64,000 nucleotides of DNA from Owenia fusiformis (GCA_903813345.2 CAIIXF020000005.1:868001-932000), one strand, 5' to 3'. Numbered from the stretch's first letter, positions 9,801-20,785 are shown. Notes: generated by a model not told the origin, from the letters alone. Program-made: numbers and translations.

Positions 9801-12800
9801 CTTGCATTTTCATCGCGAAATCAGTTTTAAATCCATTGCATGATTTAATTTATATTAATGACTCTTACATTCCCTTGTACATTTAATTACATGTAACTCT
9901 AAAGAAACGATCGATCAGATCATTGAATTTCAAGTCGTAGACGGGAAGATTGCTTTGCTTATGCAGGTCAACCTGATAACGTTTTGATTGGTCAATCAGT
10001 CTGAAGTCACACTTCGTGTCCACGCGTATATCTGTCAATAAATAAGGTTTCGCAATACCCCTGATAGCGTAGGTATTATGGAAATCTCGAAACCGTTGAA
10101 TATCTTAGCATAATATCAGCGGAGATGTATTGGATTGTACAAGGCGGTAATAATTCAAGATAAGATAAGTAAAAAATACCGACTTGGGCAAGGCTACTGT
10201 TATATTTATGTTTAAAATAATTTTAAAACATCAAGAAAATTGAAATGCTAAAAGGTTTAGAAATGGTCACATCAATGTGTAAGTAACATAACTGTTTCAA
10301 ATCATAGTGAAAATTATCTGTTTCTAAGGGATGGTGTCATTATAGTGTGACCTCCCCCTCCCCTCATCTAATAATAATTTATCTCACTTCATCTACCCCA
10401 TCCCAAACTAACTTATTTATTCTGCAACAATTGATAATATTGGACATCATCCCTAAACACCCTTAGTTAGAATTACTTACCTTGAGAATTCATTGAGTAA
10501 TTTTTGGGATCTAAAAACTTCTTCAGCAGTAAGCTAGAACTGATCATCCGGTTGGCAAGGAGTGTACTCAGATAGACCTGAAGGTAGGAATAACAAAAAA
10601 TAAATAAATATGTGTCAGAAATGTAGTCAGGATTTAAAACTATATGTGAGACAAATTAAGCAGAGGTAACCAAAATTTTACAAAAGGCCTTAATTAGCTA
10701 AAATCTCTATTTCATCCAATTCACGTTGAAAATACGTAAACCTAAAGATTCTACCAATGTTCTGAGATAATTAGGATTTAATGATATCCCGATGATGGGA
10801 GTGATGATATCCCTATGTTAAGTCAATATGATCCATATCCCCATGTTAAGTCAATAGAGCATTGCCAAAATCCTCATTGGTTGATTAAGTCTCAACTTGG
10901 AGAAATATGTTACTTACATGTAGCATATCTAAATTAAAATCAATGCCAATTGGTTAGAATAGAGGCTCTTAAACATGGGTTTCACTTTGGTTTTCAGAGC
11001 TTTTGGTTACCTCTATAGACTACAATCAGTAGTCAAAGCATGGGCTTGAAAGCCCATGGGTGAAAGGTAGTTTTTACTAGCTTTGGAATTAATTTCCATG
11101 TAGTCGTAGTAGATGAAACATCTGATTTCAAGATATAGGGGTAAATTACCATAACAATTTACCAAAGAATTCTTCTTATAATGTGACCAGGTTGCCATAT
11201 ATAGGCACTAAATGCAAAGTTAGGATTGTTCATTGTTCTCTCAGTTTGACATTATTGTATCCATAGTAAAAACAATGGATTAAGGAATTTTTCACTTTAT
11301 AAAGCTTCTGTCAGTGACCCCCACCAAGTTGACAGGGAAAGATTTGATTTAATTGCTATGCAAGACTTTTAATGAGCCCCAGGTTAACAGGGAAAGATTT
11401 GATTTAATTGTTATGCAATACTTTCAATGACCCCCAGGTTAACAGGGAAAGATTTGATTTAATTGCTATGCAAGACTTTCAATGACCCCCAAGTTAACAG
11501 GGAAATATTTGATTTAATTGCTATGCAAGACTTTCAATGACCCCCAAGTTAACAGGGAAATATTTGATTTAATTGTTAAGCAAGACTTTCAATGACCCCC
11601 AGGTTAACAGGGAAAGATTTGATTTAATTGCTATGCAAGACTTTCAATGACCCCCAAGTTAACAGGGAAAGATTTGACTTAATTGCTATGCAAGACTTTC
11701 AATGACCCCAGGTTAACAGGGAAAGATTTGATTTAATTGTTATGCAAGACTTTCAATGACCCCCAGATTAACAGGGAAAGATTTGATTTAATTGCTAAGC
11801 AAGACTCTCAATAACTCCCAAGTTAACAGGGAAATATTTGACTTAATTGCTATGCAAGACTTTCAATGACCCCAGGTTAACAGGGAAAGATTTGATTTAA
11901 TTGCTATGCAAGACTTTCAATGACCCCCAAGTTAATAGGGAAAGATTTGATTTAATTGCTATGCAAGACTTTCAATGACCCCCAGGTTAACAGGGAAAGA
12001 TTTGATTTAATTGTTATGCAAGACTTTCAATGACCCCCAAGTTAACAGGGAAAGATTTGATTGTTCATTGTTCTCTCAGTTTGACATTATTGTATCCATA
12101 GTAAAAACAATGGATTAAGGAATTTTTCACTTTATAAAGCTTCTGTCAGTGACCCCCACCAAGTTGACAGGGAAAGATTTGATTTAATTGCTATGCAAGA
12201 CTTTTAATGAGCCCCAGGTTAACAGGGAAAGATTTGATTTAATTGCTATGCAAGACTTTCAATGACCCCCAAGTTAACAGGGAAATATTTGATTTAATTG
12301 TTAAGCAAGACTTTCAATGACCCCCAGGTTAACAGGGAAAGATTTGATTTAATTGCTATGCAAGACTTTCAATGACCCCCAAGTTAACAGGGAAAGATTT
12401 GACTTAATTGCTATGCAAGACTTTCAATGACACCAGGTTAACAGGGAAAGATTTGATTTAATTGTTATGCAAGACTTTCAATGACCCCCAGATTAACAGG
12501 GAAAGATTTGATTTAATTGCTAAGCAAGACTCTCAATAACTCCCAAGTTAACAGGGAAAGATTTGACTTAATTGCTATGCAAGACTTTCAATGACCCCAG
12601 GTTAACAGGGAAAGATTTGATTTAATTGTTATGCAAGACTTTCAATGACCCCCAGGTTAACAGGGAAAGATTTGATTTAATTGCTAAGCAAGACTTTCAA
12701 TGACCCCCAAGTTAACAGGGAAAGATTTGACTTAATTGCTATGCAAGACTTTCAATGACCCCCAGATTAACAGGGAAAGCTTTGATTTATTTGCTAAGCA

Positions 12801-15800
12801 AGACTTAATTGCTACGCAATACTTTCAATGACCCCCAGGTTAACAGGGAAAGATTTGATTTAATTGCTAAGCAAGACTTTCAATGACCCCCAAGTTAACA
12901 GGGAAAGATTTGATTTAATTGCTATGCAAGACTTTCAATGACCCCCAGGTTAACAGGGAAAGATTTCATTTAATTGCTACGCAATACTTTCAATGACCCC
13001 CAGGTTAACAGGGAAAGATTTGATTTAATTGCTATGCAAGACTTTCAATGACCCCCAGATTAACAGGGAAAGATTTGATTTAATTGTTAAGCAAGACTTT
13101 CAATGACCCCCAAGTTAACAGGGAAAGATTTGCTTCAATTGCTATGCAAGACTTTCAATGACCCCTAAGTTAACAGGGAAAGATTTGATTTAATTGCTAT
13201 GCAAGACTTTCAATGACCCCCAAGTTAACAGGGAAAGATTTGATTTAATTGCTATGCAAGACTTTCAATGACACCAGGTTAACAGGGAAAGATTTGATTT
13301 AATTGCTATGCAAGACTTTCAATGACCCCCAGGTTAACAGGGAAAGATTTCATTTAATTGCTACGCAATACTTTCAATGACCCCCAGGTTAACAGGGAAA
13401 GATTTGATTTAATTGCTATGCAAGACTTTCAATGACCCCCAGATTAACAGGGAAAGATTTGATTTAATTGTTAAGCAAGACTTTCAATGACCCCCAAGTT
13501 AACAGGGAAAGATTTGCTTCAATTGCTATGCAAGACTTTCAATGACCCCTAAGTTAACAGGGAAAGATTTGATTTAATTGCTATGCAAGACTTTCAATGA
13601 CCCCCAAGTTAACAGGGAAAGATTTGATTTAATTGCTATGCAAGACTTTCAATGACACCAGGTTAACAGGGAAAGATTTGATTTAATTGCTATGCAAGAC
13701 TTTCAATGACCCCCAGGTTAACAGGGAAAGATTTCATTTAATTGCTACGCAATACTTTCAATGACCCCCAGGTTAACAGGGAAAGATTTGATTTAATTGC
13801 TATGCAAGACTTTCAATGACCCCCAGATTAACAGGGAAAGATTTGATTTAATTGTTAAGCAAGACTTTCAATGACCCCCAAGTTAACAGGGAAAGAATTG
13901 CTTCAATTGCTATGCAAGACTTTCAATGACCCCTAAGTTAACAGGGAAAGATTTGATTTAATTGCTATGCAAGACTTTCAATGACCCCCAAGTTAACAGG
14001 GAAAGATTTGATTTAATTGCTATGCAAGACTTTCAATGACACCAGGTTAACAGGGAAAGATTTGATTTAATTGCTATGCAAGACTTTCAATGACCCCCAG
14101 GTTAACAGGGAAAGATTTGATTTATTTGCTATGCAAGACTTTCAATGACCCCCAGGTTAACAGGGAAAGATTTGATTTAATTGCTATGCAAGACTTTCAA
14201 CGACCCCCAAGTTAACAGGGAAAGATTTGATTTAATTGCTATGCAAGACTTTCAATGACACCAGGTTAACAGGGAAAGATTTGATTTAATTGCTATGCAA
14301 GACTTTCAATGACCCCCAAGTTAACAGGGAAAGATTTGATTTAATTGCTATGCAAGACTTTCAATGACACCAGGTTAACAGGGAAAGATTTGATTTAATT
14401 GTTATGCAAGACTTTCAATGACCCCCAAGTTAACAGGGAAAGATTTGATTTAATTGCTATGCAAGACTTTCAATGACACCAGGTTTACAGGGAAAGCTTT
14501 GATTTATTTGCTAAGCAAGACTTAATTGCTACGCAATACTTTCAATGACCCCCAGGTTAACAGGGAAAGATTTGATTTAATTGCTAAGCAAGACTTTCAA
14601 TGACCCCCAAGTTAACAGGGAAAGATTTGATTTAATTGCTATGCAAGACTTTCAATGACCCCCAGGTTAACAGGGAAAGATTTGATTTAATTGCTATGCA
14701 AGACTTTCAATGACCCCCAAGTTAACAGGGAAAGATTTGATTTAATTGCTATGCAAGACTTTCAACCCATCCAAAACCTTATTAACCACCCACCCTGCTT
14801 CACAGATATCAAAGAACATGAGGAATGACAAAGATAACAAATATGGACCATTAGATTTTTTACGAACCTGCAAGCCATGCTGTCTCTCCGCTATGAACTC
14901 TCTGTCCATGTTTCCAAATGTTTTTTTGGGGGGTAGAGGGAACTTGATGTTTGTTATTTGCAGAGCAGTGTCCAGATTCACGAAGTCTGTGTAGCGTTTT
15001 GTGACTGTCCAGCTGTTTTCTGGGTTTGGCCCTCGTGTACATCGTACTATATACTCCTATAATGTAAAAAACAATGCAAATAATTGCATATAAATTACAT
15101 TTTAGCTAAAAACCTAGATTTACATGTACCCCTCCCCTCATCTAATGCTAATGCTCCATATTCAGAAATCACATCCTAACATTCTTCAAGTATGAGATAC
15201 ACCAGCTGTACTTTAACATTAAGCCTTTGATAGAGAATGATTATCTATGGGCCATGGGATATCCCCTTGAAGGATGATACATATAGCATGTGATAGATAT
15301 CTATGTTATTCAATGGGAGGGATGAAATATGAATTTTATTGCAAGGGAAAATATGATACTGACCAAGGAAAACATCATATTAAACCAAGGGGATAGCCTT
15401 GGAGTTTCAATATGATATTATCCGATATCATGTTTTCTCAAGGAAAAATTCATATTCTATCATGACCAGGGCTCTCGCCAGGCTTTTAGACATTGGCACA
15501 GCACCACACAAGATATTTAGCTCCCACCACACCCTACTGGCAAATCATGATTATTTCCACAGTCTAAACTTGCACCATACCTTAAATATTTCCTAGTGAA
15601 AGCCCTAAAGACTATCAATAACCTATTTTATTCCATATAATGTTTTTCCTGAAATATTTTATTTTAAAGTTTTGTGTCATCCCCCAATGATAATGACATA
15701 TAAATGAAACAATAAAACATATCATATAACATTTTCCACTTTTATTACCAATATTTTCCTCCGTGTCCTCAATCATAGAATAAGAATGTTTTTTTGAGTT

Positions 15801-17344
15801 GACTTTCGAAATTTTCTTCAGATAGCCGGTAACATTGAAATGGCAACTTCCAATGTTAAATCAGTCACATATTAATCTTTCAGTTGATTTGTTTAATGCA
15901 GCTACAGGGTGTCCCAGAACTCATGAGAATTTTTTGAGGGAGATATAAGGCATGGGTGATTTTTCTGCAAATTTGGTACATTTGTTAATACACACTTTGG
16001 GGAATAACTGACATGAATTTCAGGCACATATCTTTTGTATTTCTGAATTTATTGACATCTGAATTCTACAACGCCACAAACCCCGGAGTTGTCGGGAAAA
16101 TACAACAATTTATGTCACATTTTGTCAATTTTATACAAATTCTCAACTATTAAAACAATGTTTTTTGTATAACCTTTTAGTTGAGCATTTTTCTCATATT
16201 GATGATGCACTTTGATAAAACGGTATATAAATTTTGATAGAGACTCAATACATCAACATTGGTTTGCTGAAAGATCATAATGACATGTTCCCGAGGGACT
16301 GAAAGAAATGTCCCCATTTGCTAGCCAATATGATCTTGTAAGAATTACAATGATATTTGGACACACAAGAGCCCGGATCAAGTGAAAAATATTTGCCGTA
16401 TTAAAAGTCTATTGCAGACTACTGCGTCCATAGTTATTCACTGTGACTCAAACCAAACAAGTAGAAATAGAAAGATGAAGATCTCAGCTTTAAATTAAGT
16501 GCAAAATCGGTCACGGGGAAGCAGGTACCATTTTGTATAAGGAACGTTTTGAAAGGTGGTCACATTTTTTTTAAATTTTCCGATTCCATCTTCTGAATTA
16601 TTCTTTGAGCCTATGAGATCGTACTACAAAACGATCTAAGAGCTGTCAAGTGTCCCGCAAATGGTGGAATTATCCCGCCATTTGATCAAAATTTGGCTAA
16701 TTTGCATCCCAAAATGTCCCGCGAAGTCCCGCAAATGTCATCTTTGACCTCGGCGAATTGCCAAAATTGCTGCAATCATTATATTTGATAAATCAGTATA
16801 TGAAAGTTTGATTTGTGGACCTTTACATTAATTCCCAATCACGCGTCGCAAATCCTTTGAATGTCCCACTACATCCCGCAAATTTGGTCCTGCAAAATCC
16901 TGCGAATTTGATCAAAAATTTTGCGCAATCATGCAAATCCTTTAGTGTCCCGCGAATTTAGGTGGATGTCCCGCAAAATCCGGTGAATTTTGGGCTCTGG
17001 GTCTAAAAAATCTGTCCCGCGAGAAAATCTTTGGGGGTTGACAATACTGTGATCTGGCCAACATCTGTTGAACTACTGTACCTGTAGGCCTTGTCAGTGG
17101 GGTAAGGTAAAGCTATAGATAGCCATTGGTAAAGATATTGAATTGAATTTGAATACAGTTATTTTTGAAGGCTACATATAGTAAATTATGAAACAACATA
17201 AATAAAGGTAGGGAAACATATTTCATTATAATATCTACATACCGTATGATCTTTGACATTCTGTGCTGTTTCTATTACGCATGTCAGCGCCACTGTATCG
17301 TCTAAAAGGACCTTAGAAGATAGTTTATTTTCGAAGACTGCCAT
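6653..17344 (-). CDS. PXK: PXK, PX-domain kinase-like protein (5' four coding exons; 3' part outside window)
   Basis: PXK (MONaKA) binds phosphoinositides on endosomes through its PX domain, affects receptor trafficking and associates with Na,K-ATPase; its kinase-like domain is degenerate. Exons on the minus strand are 17243-17344, 14868-15056, 10481-10577 and 6653-6804, together 540 nt or 180 codons in one frame. The start MAVFENKLSSKVLLDDTVAL (1-20) matches the conserved PXK N-terminus. The PX domain (about 14-135) shows R55-Y56-x-x-F59, PLPPKK at 74-79 and ERQHGLQ at 91-97. After it comes FRSEPRWEVVEPLPDIGWR, a PXK hallmark. No kinase-like exon is found between 6652 and 1, so the gene must continue left of the window, with the sulfotransferase and LINE inside an intron. 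Confidence 0.92.
6805..7465. other. PXK intron 3, left part, no recognised content
   Basis: AT-rich sequence between PXK exon 4 and the 2.7-kb TIR element. I see no gene, RNA or repeat structure beyond short A/T runs. Confidence 0.6.
7888..8482. repeat. Internal fold-back with arms of about 100-130 bp
   Basis: The left arm (about 7888-8020) and right arm (about 8350-8482) are inverted copies. They share, among other blocks, CTCTATCGA-CTTAACA and GCGGCTGTCTCAAAT. The arms are diverged and gapped, so this is older than the outer ends suggest, or it evolves fast. No coding capacity was seen. Confidence 0.7.
8483..8760 (+). repeat. Dispersed CTGTCAA/CCCGCAA-rich repeat, copy 1
   Basis: Begins CCTGTCAACTTTCCCGCAA and continues with repeated TCACGC and CGCATTT words. 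Similar beginnings occur near 16645 (CTGTCAAGTGTCCCGCAA) and 63894 (CTGTCAACCCTCACGCA), which suggests a dispersed family. Ends are not well defined. Confidence 0.4.
8875..9459. mobile_element. Non-autonomous hAT element (MITE), nested
   Basis: A 585-bp element with ends TAGAGGTGTGAA and (inverted) TAGTGGTGTCAA, followed on both sides by repeats of the AACCGGTTAACCGG palindrome. The exact 8-bp direct repeat GTTTAAAC flanks it (8867-8874 and 9460-9467), the hallmark of hAT transposition. The interior has a 134-bp tandem duplication (units starting at 8980, 9114 and partly 9248). No transposase ORF is present. It is inserted in the larger TIR element and is therefore the younger of the two. Confidence 0.88.
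10206..10480. other. Intronic sequence, no recognised content
   Basis: Between the TIR element and PXK exon 3. AT-rich with a pyrimidine-rich stretch near 10350; nothing else stands out. Confidence 0.5.
10481..10577 (-). CDS. PXK: PXK exon 3
   Basis: Encodes VYLSTLLANRMISSSLLLKK and then FLDPKNYSMNSQ, the C-terminal helices of the PX domain, ending in phase 1 (CAAG/GTAAGT). It aligns with the LDPNNYS region of PXK. The phase agrees with both neighbouring exons. Confidence 0.93.
10578..11310. other. PXK intron 2 before the satellite array
   Basis: AT-rich DNA. The last part (from 11224) is a single-copy flank that is duplicated inside the array at 12059-12145. No gene seen. Confidence 0.6.
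11311..14765. repeat. 55-bp tandem satellite array (about 60 monomers) with higher-order structure
   Basis: The monomer is about 55 bp and contains GTTAACAGGGAAAGATTTGA followed by TTTAATTGCTATGCAAGAC; some monomers are 1-2 bp shorter. Variants (AAGTT, AGGTT, AGATT, GACACC) alternate in blocks. From about 12940 to 14090 a 384-bp block of seven monomers recurs three times, seen from marker variants TGCTTC at 13131, 13515 and 13899 and ATTTCATTT at 12961, 13345 and 13729. The unique left flank starting at 11224 reappears at 12059, an 835-bp offset, so the array also grew by segmental duplication. It lies in a PXK intron and starts about 100 bp from the donor of PXK exon 2. Confidence 0.95.
12059..12162 (+). 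repeat. Copy of the array's unique flank embedded in the satellite
   Basis: The GATTGTTCATTGTTCTC block plus about 85 following bases is a near-identical copy of the sequence beginning at 11224, just left of the array. It interrupts the 55-bp monomers and marks the breakpoint of an internal duplication. Confidence 0.9.
14868..15056 (-). CDS. PXK: PXK exon 2 (core of PX domain)
   Basis: 189 nt, phase 0 at both ends, encoding residues 35-97 (EYIVRCTRGP to ERQHGLQ). It contains the basic RY-x-x-F motif, the proline-rich PLPPKK loop and the ERQHGLQ helix used for phosphoinositide binding in PX domains. The acceptor TTACATTATAG and donor CAG/GTTCGT are both canonical. Confidence 0.94.
15252..15470. 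repeat. Palindromic hairpin element, GGTTATT/GGGAGGG family, member 1
   Basis: The left arm at about 15303-15350 (GTTATTCAATGGGAGGGAT, then TGAATTTTATTGCAAGGG) is inverted at about 15430-15470 (CTCAAGGAAAAATTCATA, then TCATGACC). The arm start resembles those at 22780, 25030 and 48118. No coding content. Confidence 0.6.
16640..17050. repeat. CTGTCAA/CCCGCAA-rich dispersed repeat, copy 2
   Basis: Starts CTGTCAAGTGTCCCGCAA, contains at least eight TCCCGC words, and ends with GGGGGTTGACAA, so the two ends are short inverted repeats (TGTCAA/TTGACA). Related to 8483-8760 and 63893-64000. Confidence 0.45.
17243..17344 (-). CDS. PXK: PXK exon 1 (start codon)
   Basis: 102 nt encoding 34 residues from the ATG at 17344, MAVFENKLSSKVLLDDTVAL and onward to NVKDHT, ending phase 0 at ACG/GTATGT. 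The KVLLDDTV block is conserved at the PXK N-terminus, which fixes this start even though the frame is open upstream. Confidence 0.92.
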
Positions 17345-17546
17345 TATTTTTTTTCTGAAGGGGCGGACCTTTTGAAATCTCGTACTTGACGAGATGACAC
17401 ATATGGGGATCTTTTTATGTGTGTCCCAACATGTTTGACACATATATATGGGTATTTTTGACAATTATACATCGTTTGTAATATGATGATACCATTTTTG
17501 TTGACAAAAAAGTCTTTAAAACGGTAAAATTGATTTGGTCAATTTT

Positions 17547-17793
17547 AGTCATGTGATTTTCTTCAACGAGATTCAAAATGGCGGTCCATTCAAAAAATGA
17601 ATTAATAAACAAAAATTATTTGAAGTATTTTAGTGATTTATAGTTCGTTTTGGAGATATTGTTATATTTATTTACGACATAAGCAAAACTTATTTACCAG
17701 AAATTATATACATATAGCTGTCACTGTGGTAATAACTGCACAAAAGTGAGTATTATAAATCTTACTTCCTGGTTTGTTCAAGAACACTTTGAA
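17547..17793 (+). repeat. Dispersed repeat copy A, upstream of PXK
   Basis: About 240 bp sharing blocks such as GATTTATAGTTCG(T/C)TTTGG and GGTTTGTTCA with 19817-20026 in the same orientation. The two copies flank the PXK-RENBP intergenic region. Divergence is moderate. Confidence 0.75.
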
Positions 17794-17962
17794 TCTACAG
17801 TGTGGGACAAAAATAAAACTCAACGTTCACAAGTTGTCACAATGAGCTTATTTCCAAGTTTCGTGTCACAAACTCTCCCAAGCGGTAGAAAAATAATTCC
17901 CGTTCACTAAAGTAGCACAATAAATGAATCCAAAGCTTCATACTGTACCTGCAAATAATGGA

Positions 17963-18551
17963 TATGTCATCCCTCCTGCTAGGTTACATTGTGGAACGCA
18001 GCCAAACACGACAATGAAGGCAACAACATGTCGATGTTGATCTTAGCAGAATTTTTAGAAATTTAGATTTTGCAAGCCCACGTGACTAGTTACTGTATCG
18101 ATCATGTGACTTAATGACGTGTCACCCAACCATGTCTTCAAGGAAAACGGAAGTAAAATTTGGAAAATGTTTTCCGAGCATTTGCTACTGATTATAGAAG
18201 GCCCAATTACGCAACGAACGAAACTGCTAAATTGTATTTCGTGCCTAACAGGCCCAGTACGCAATGAAAGAAACTGCTAAATTGTATTTTTAGTCTGCTT
18301 ATTGATCTATTGATTCATAAAGACCTGAAATGATGCATTCAAATAAGACCGCCTCCTAAATGAAAACACTACACATAAAGTGGTGAAAAACAACGAACTA
18401 AAGTTGAAAGATTGCAACGTTCGCTACTTTGTTCGATAAGAAGAAATAGGAAATTTTTACGATTTAGATTTTATAACCCTCAGAATAGTGCCTTCAGTGT
18501 CGTGTTTGGCTGAGTTCCACAATGTAACCTTGCAGGAGGGATGACATAGAA
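17963..18551. repeat. Fold-back element in the PXK-RENBP intergenic region
   Basis: Arms 17963-18030 and about 18484-18551 are inverted copies: ATGTCATCCCTCCTGC and GGTTACATTGTGGAAC on the left, GTTCCACAATGTAACC and GCAGGAGGGATGACAT on the right. Within it a 40-bp segment with AACTGCTAAATTGTATTT is repeated directly (near 18220 and 18270). No TSD identified. Confidence 0.75.
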
Positions 18552-19164
18552 CAAACTGCTAAGTAGACACATGGTAACATTTCATTATTTTCACCATATG
18601 AACTTATACCGAGAATTTGTGTTTGGATTCTAAACAAGAGATCATTTTTAAAAAATGAAGGCTCGTGTGAAGGAGATGTTTGCAGTGTTGTAATGAATTG
18701 TATTGATAAATGGGGATGCTTACTTTTAACGCGTTTGTAATTTACCGAACGGCAAAAGTAGAAAAAATCCGGACATTTTGAACTGATCAATTAATTGTGA
18801 AGGTCTGAGTACCTGGACCTCTTAGAAAACATGGCTTATGGCACGATCCCACATCCCTGACTGAAAACTGACGCCAAATCAATAAAAGATATCACTAAAC
18901 TAGTACATTTCAAATGCATGTAAAACTATGTAGCCATAATTGGCCTTGGTCATCTCTGATTTATTTATCCCGAATTGAATGCTCTTTCCGATGACACACA
19001 GAATTTGTAGGTACACATACTTCTCCTGGTATAAACTGTGTAAGGGGGGCACAATGTCATTTGACACCCTTTATATTAAATGATTTTAAGTGGCATGAGA
19101 TTACTGTAGTGTAATGAAAATTTTCATCATTTTACTACCTTAAATATGTAAATCTAGACTGCTA

Positions 19165-19745
19165 TGTACAGGGTGATCCAAAAAACAGAACCCTTCAAAA
19201 ATGAAATAACTTCTTTAATATATATGTTATCAGCTTCATTTTCTATGAGTAGAAACTACAATCAAAGGATGACCTCATTGGAACAAAACAACATAAACAC
19301 AACGTGTTATGGTCTCTCAATATTGTTATTGTACAAAGGAAAGTTTGGTTGGTTTTGAAAAAGTGCCTTGTTAATGAAATAAAAAGTTTATCTTAATTTT
19401 TATCTATTTTGTGAGGGGGTTGTTTTAATTTTTGAATATTTTCTGTTAAATCAACCAATTCCTTTGTATAACTGTAATTAATTCAGAGGTCGTAGAAAAT
19501 GTTGTATTCTGCTATTTTGTTCCAACAAGGTTTTGACAGACATTTCATTTCATTCTCAAGAATTGGAAGAAAGGAACAAAAAACAATTGCACTACACTTA
19601 TATAAAATATATATATATATAATTTTCGCATTAAATTGTTGTCAATCGGTCAACATTACATAAAGGACCATGTTTTTTACAGAATGTTTTCAATAATTGG
19701 GAGAAAAACATTGTTGAATTCAGTTCACCACATCGATACCTATCC
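19165..19745 (+). repeat. Dispersed fold-back repeat, copy A (inverted copy at 43600-44175)
   Basis: Begins at ACAGGGTGATCCAAAAAACA and runs to the GAATTCAGTTCACCACATCG block. The reverse complement of nearly the whole segment recurs at 43600-44175. It contains an internal inverted pair around TTGGTTG and CAACCAA near runs of AAAC. Confidence 0.75.
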
Positions 19746-19816
19746 TTTTTATCTTAAGAACGGCAACAGGTTAAGTTGACCTGAGCATTGATAACTATGA
19801 TTGATAACTATAACTA

Positions 19817-20026
19817 GTCATGTGAGATTCAATAGCGGCCCATTCAGAAAATAGATAAACAAAAATTATAACAAGTATTTTACTGATTTATAGTTCGCTT
19901 TGGAGATAAATTGCTATATTACGAAATAAGCAAATCTTATATACCAGGAATTATACATAAGCTGCCATTTTGGTGAAAAGTGAGTATTTTGATAAATGTT
20001 ACTTCTTGGTTTGTTCAAAAACACGA
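19817..20026 (+). repeat. Dispersed repeat copy B, upstream of RENBP
   Basis: Direct copy of 17547-17793, including AGTATTTTACTGATTTATAG and GTTTGTTCAAAAACACG. Followed at 20032 by a poly-C tract. Confidence 0.75.
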
Positions 20027-20678
20027 CTAACACCCCCCCCCCCCCTCCCCCCAAGATAATGTAATCTTGAATTCTGAGATTAATCTCTTATTTGATTTAT
20101 TGGGTATCTCCTCTTCTTTCAGAGAGACCGACTCTGCCGAGAATTTTTGGAGCTTAACGCTCATGTGAATCCAAACAAACAGACTCATGGGCGTAGCCAG
20201 AGTGGGGGTGGGGGGGGGTGTTTGATGGGTGCAATCGCACCCCTACCACAAAAAAAAGAAAAAGCAATTTGTAAAATATGTTGAATAAACATTAAAAACT
20301 GACATACAGTTTGAAATACTTAGAATGCACCATTTACAATGTAAAAAAACTGGGGGTAAAACCCTCATACTATTTGCAGATGACAGCCTCCATAGAATGT
20401 CCCCAATGCATAGAAACAAGCCTGCACTTCTGGTAAACAGGGGCACTGTCGATGGGGTTAGCCTGACAGTCATCTCAGTGTATCTAAACATAAAGGGACT
20501 TTGTAGGGGGATGCTTGTACATGGGCCAACCAGATTATTGATGTGGATGTAGATGAAAGATTGGGCAATACCACAATTAAGAACTACCTGCTTTCTTTAC
20601 TCTTGTTTACTTTGGCTCCCAGAGGGTGACCTCTAATTGTAGTTTGATTTGTATATCAATCTGAACTGTTGTAGGCTT
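20027..20678. other. Upstream of RENBP: poly-C tracts and GGCGTAGCCAG motif
   Basis: Poly-C at about 20032-20050, G-rich run at about 20200-20220, and GGGCGTAGCCAG near 20188, which resembles the GTGGCGTAGCCAGG end at 42239. No promoter element can be supported. An acceptor-like TGAACTGTTGTAG at 20674 suggests an upstream 5' UTR exon. Confidence 0.45.
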
Positions 20679-20785
20679 ATGATGGGTTCTGTAGGAAGAC
20701 TTGGTGAGTTTTTGGAGGGGGTATCAACTGAATTAGACAGATGCATGCAGTTTTGGATGGAGCACTCCCATGATGACAAATATGG
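20679..20785 (+). CDS. RENBP: RENBP exon 1
   Basis: Encodes [20 protein letters not shown] and onward to [17 protein letters not shown] is a conserved N-terminal RENBP motif. Ends phase 2 at TATGG/GTAAGA. Confidence 0.93.

Larger units (their letters stand above)
7466..10196. mobile_element. 2.7-kb TIR element with 9-bp target duplication (MULE- or Merlin-like), composite
   Basis: The ends are inverted copies beginning TAGCCTTGCCCAAGTCGGT, with similarity over about 60 bp reaching ACCGCCTTGTAC. The 9-bp direct repeat CTGTTATAT lies immediately outside both ends (7457-7465 and 10197-10205), so this is a genuine cut-and-paste insertion. A 9-bp duplication fits Mutator-like elements best, with Merlin (8-9 bp) as an alternative. 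No transposase ORF is seen, so the element is non-autonomous. Inside are a fold-back (7888-8482), a CCCGC-rich repeat (about 8483-8760) and a hAT MITE (8875-9459). Confidence 0.8.
15057..17242. other. PXK intron 1: hairpin and dispersed repeats
   Basis: Holds a palindromic element (15252-15470), a mariner-like end ACAGGGTGTCCCAGAACT at about 15904 with no matching second end found, and a CCCGCAAAT-rich repeat (16640-17050). No exon recognised. Confidence 0.6.

Noticed and set aside
11311-14765. The regular array considered as a CRISPR array
   Set aside because: Monomers are contiguous with no unique spacers and the locus is a eukaryotic intron; it is a satellite.
14742-15042. Two short frames overlapping PXK exon 2 read as independent small proteins
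   Set aside because: The spliced PX-domain exon on the minus strand explains the coding signal; the extensions run into the intron and satellite.
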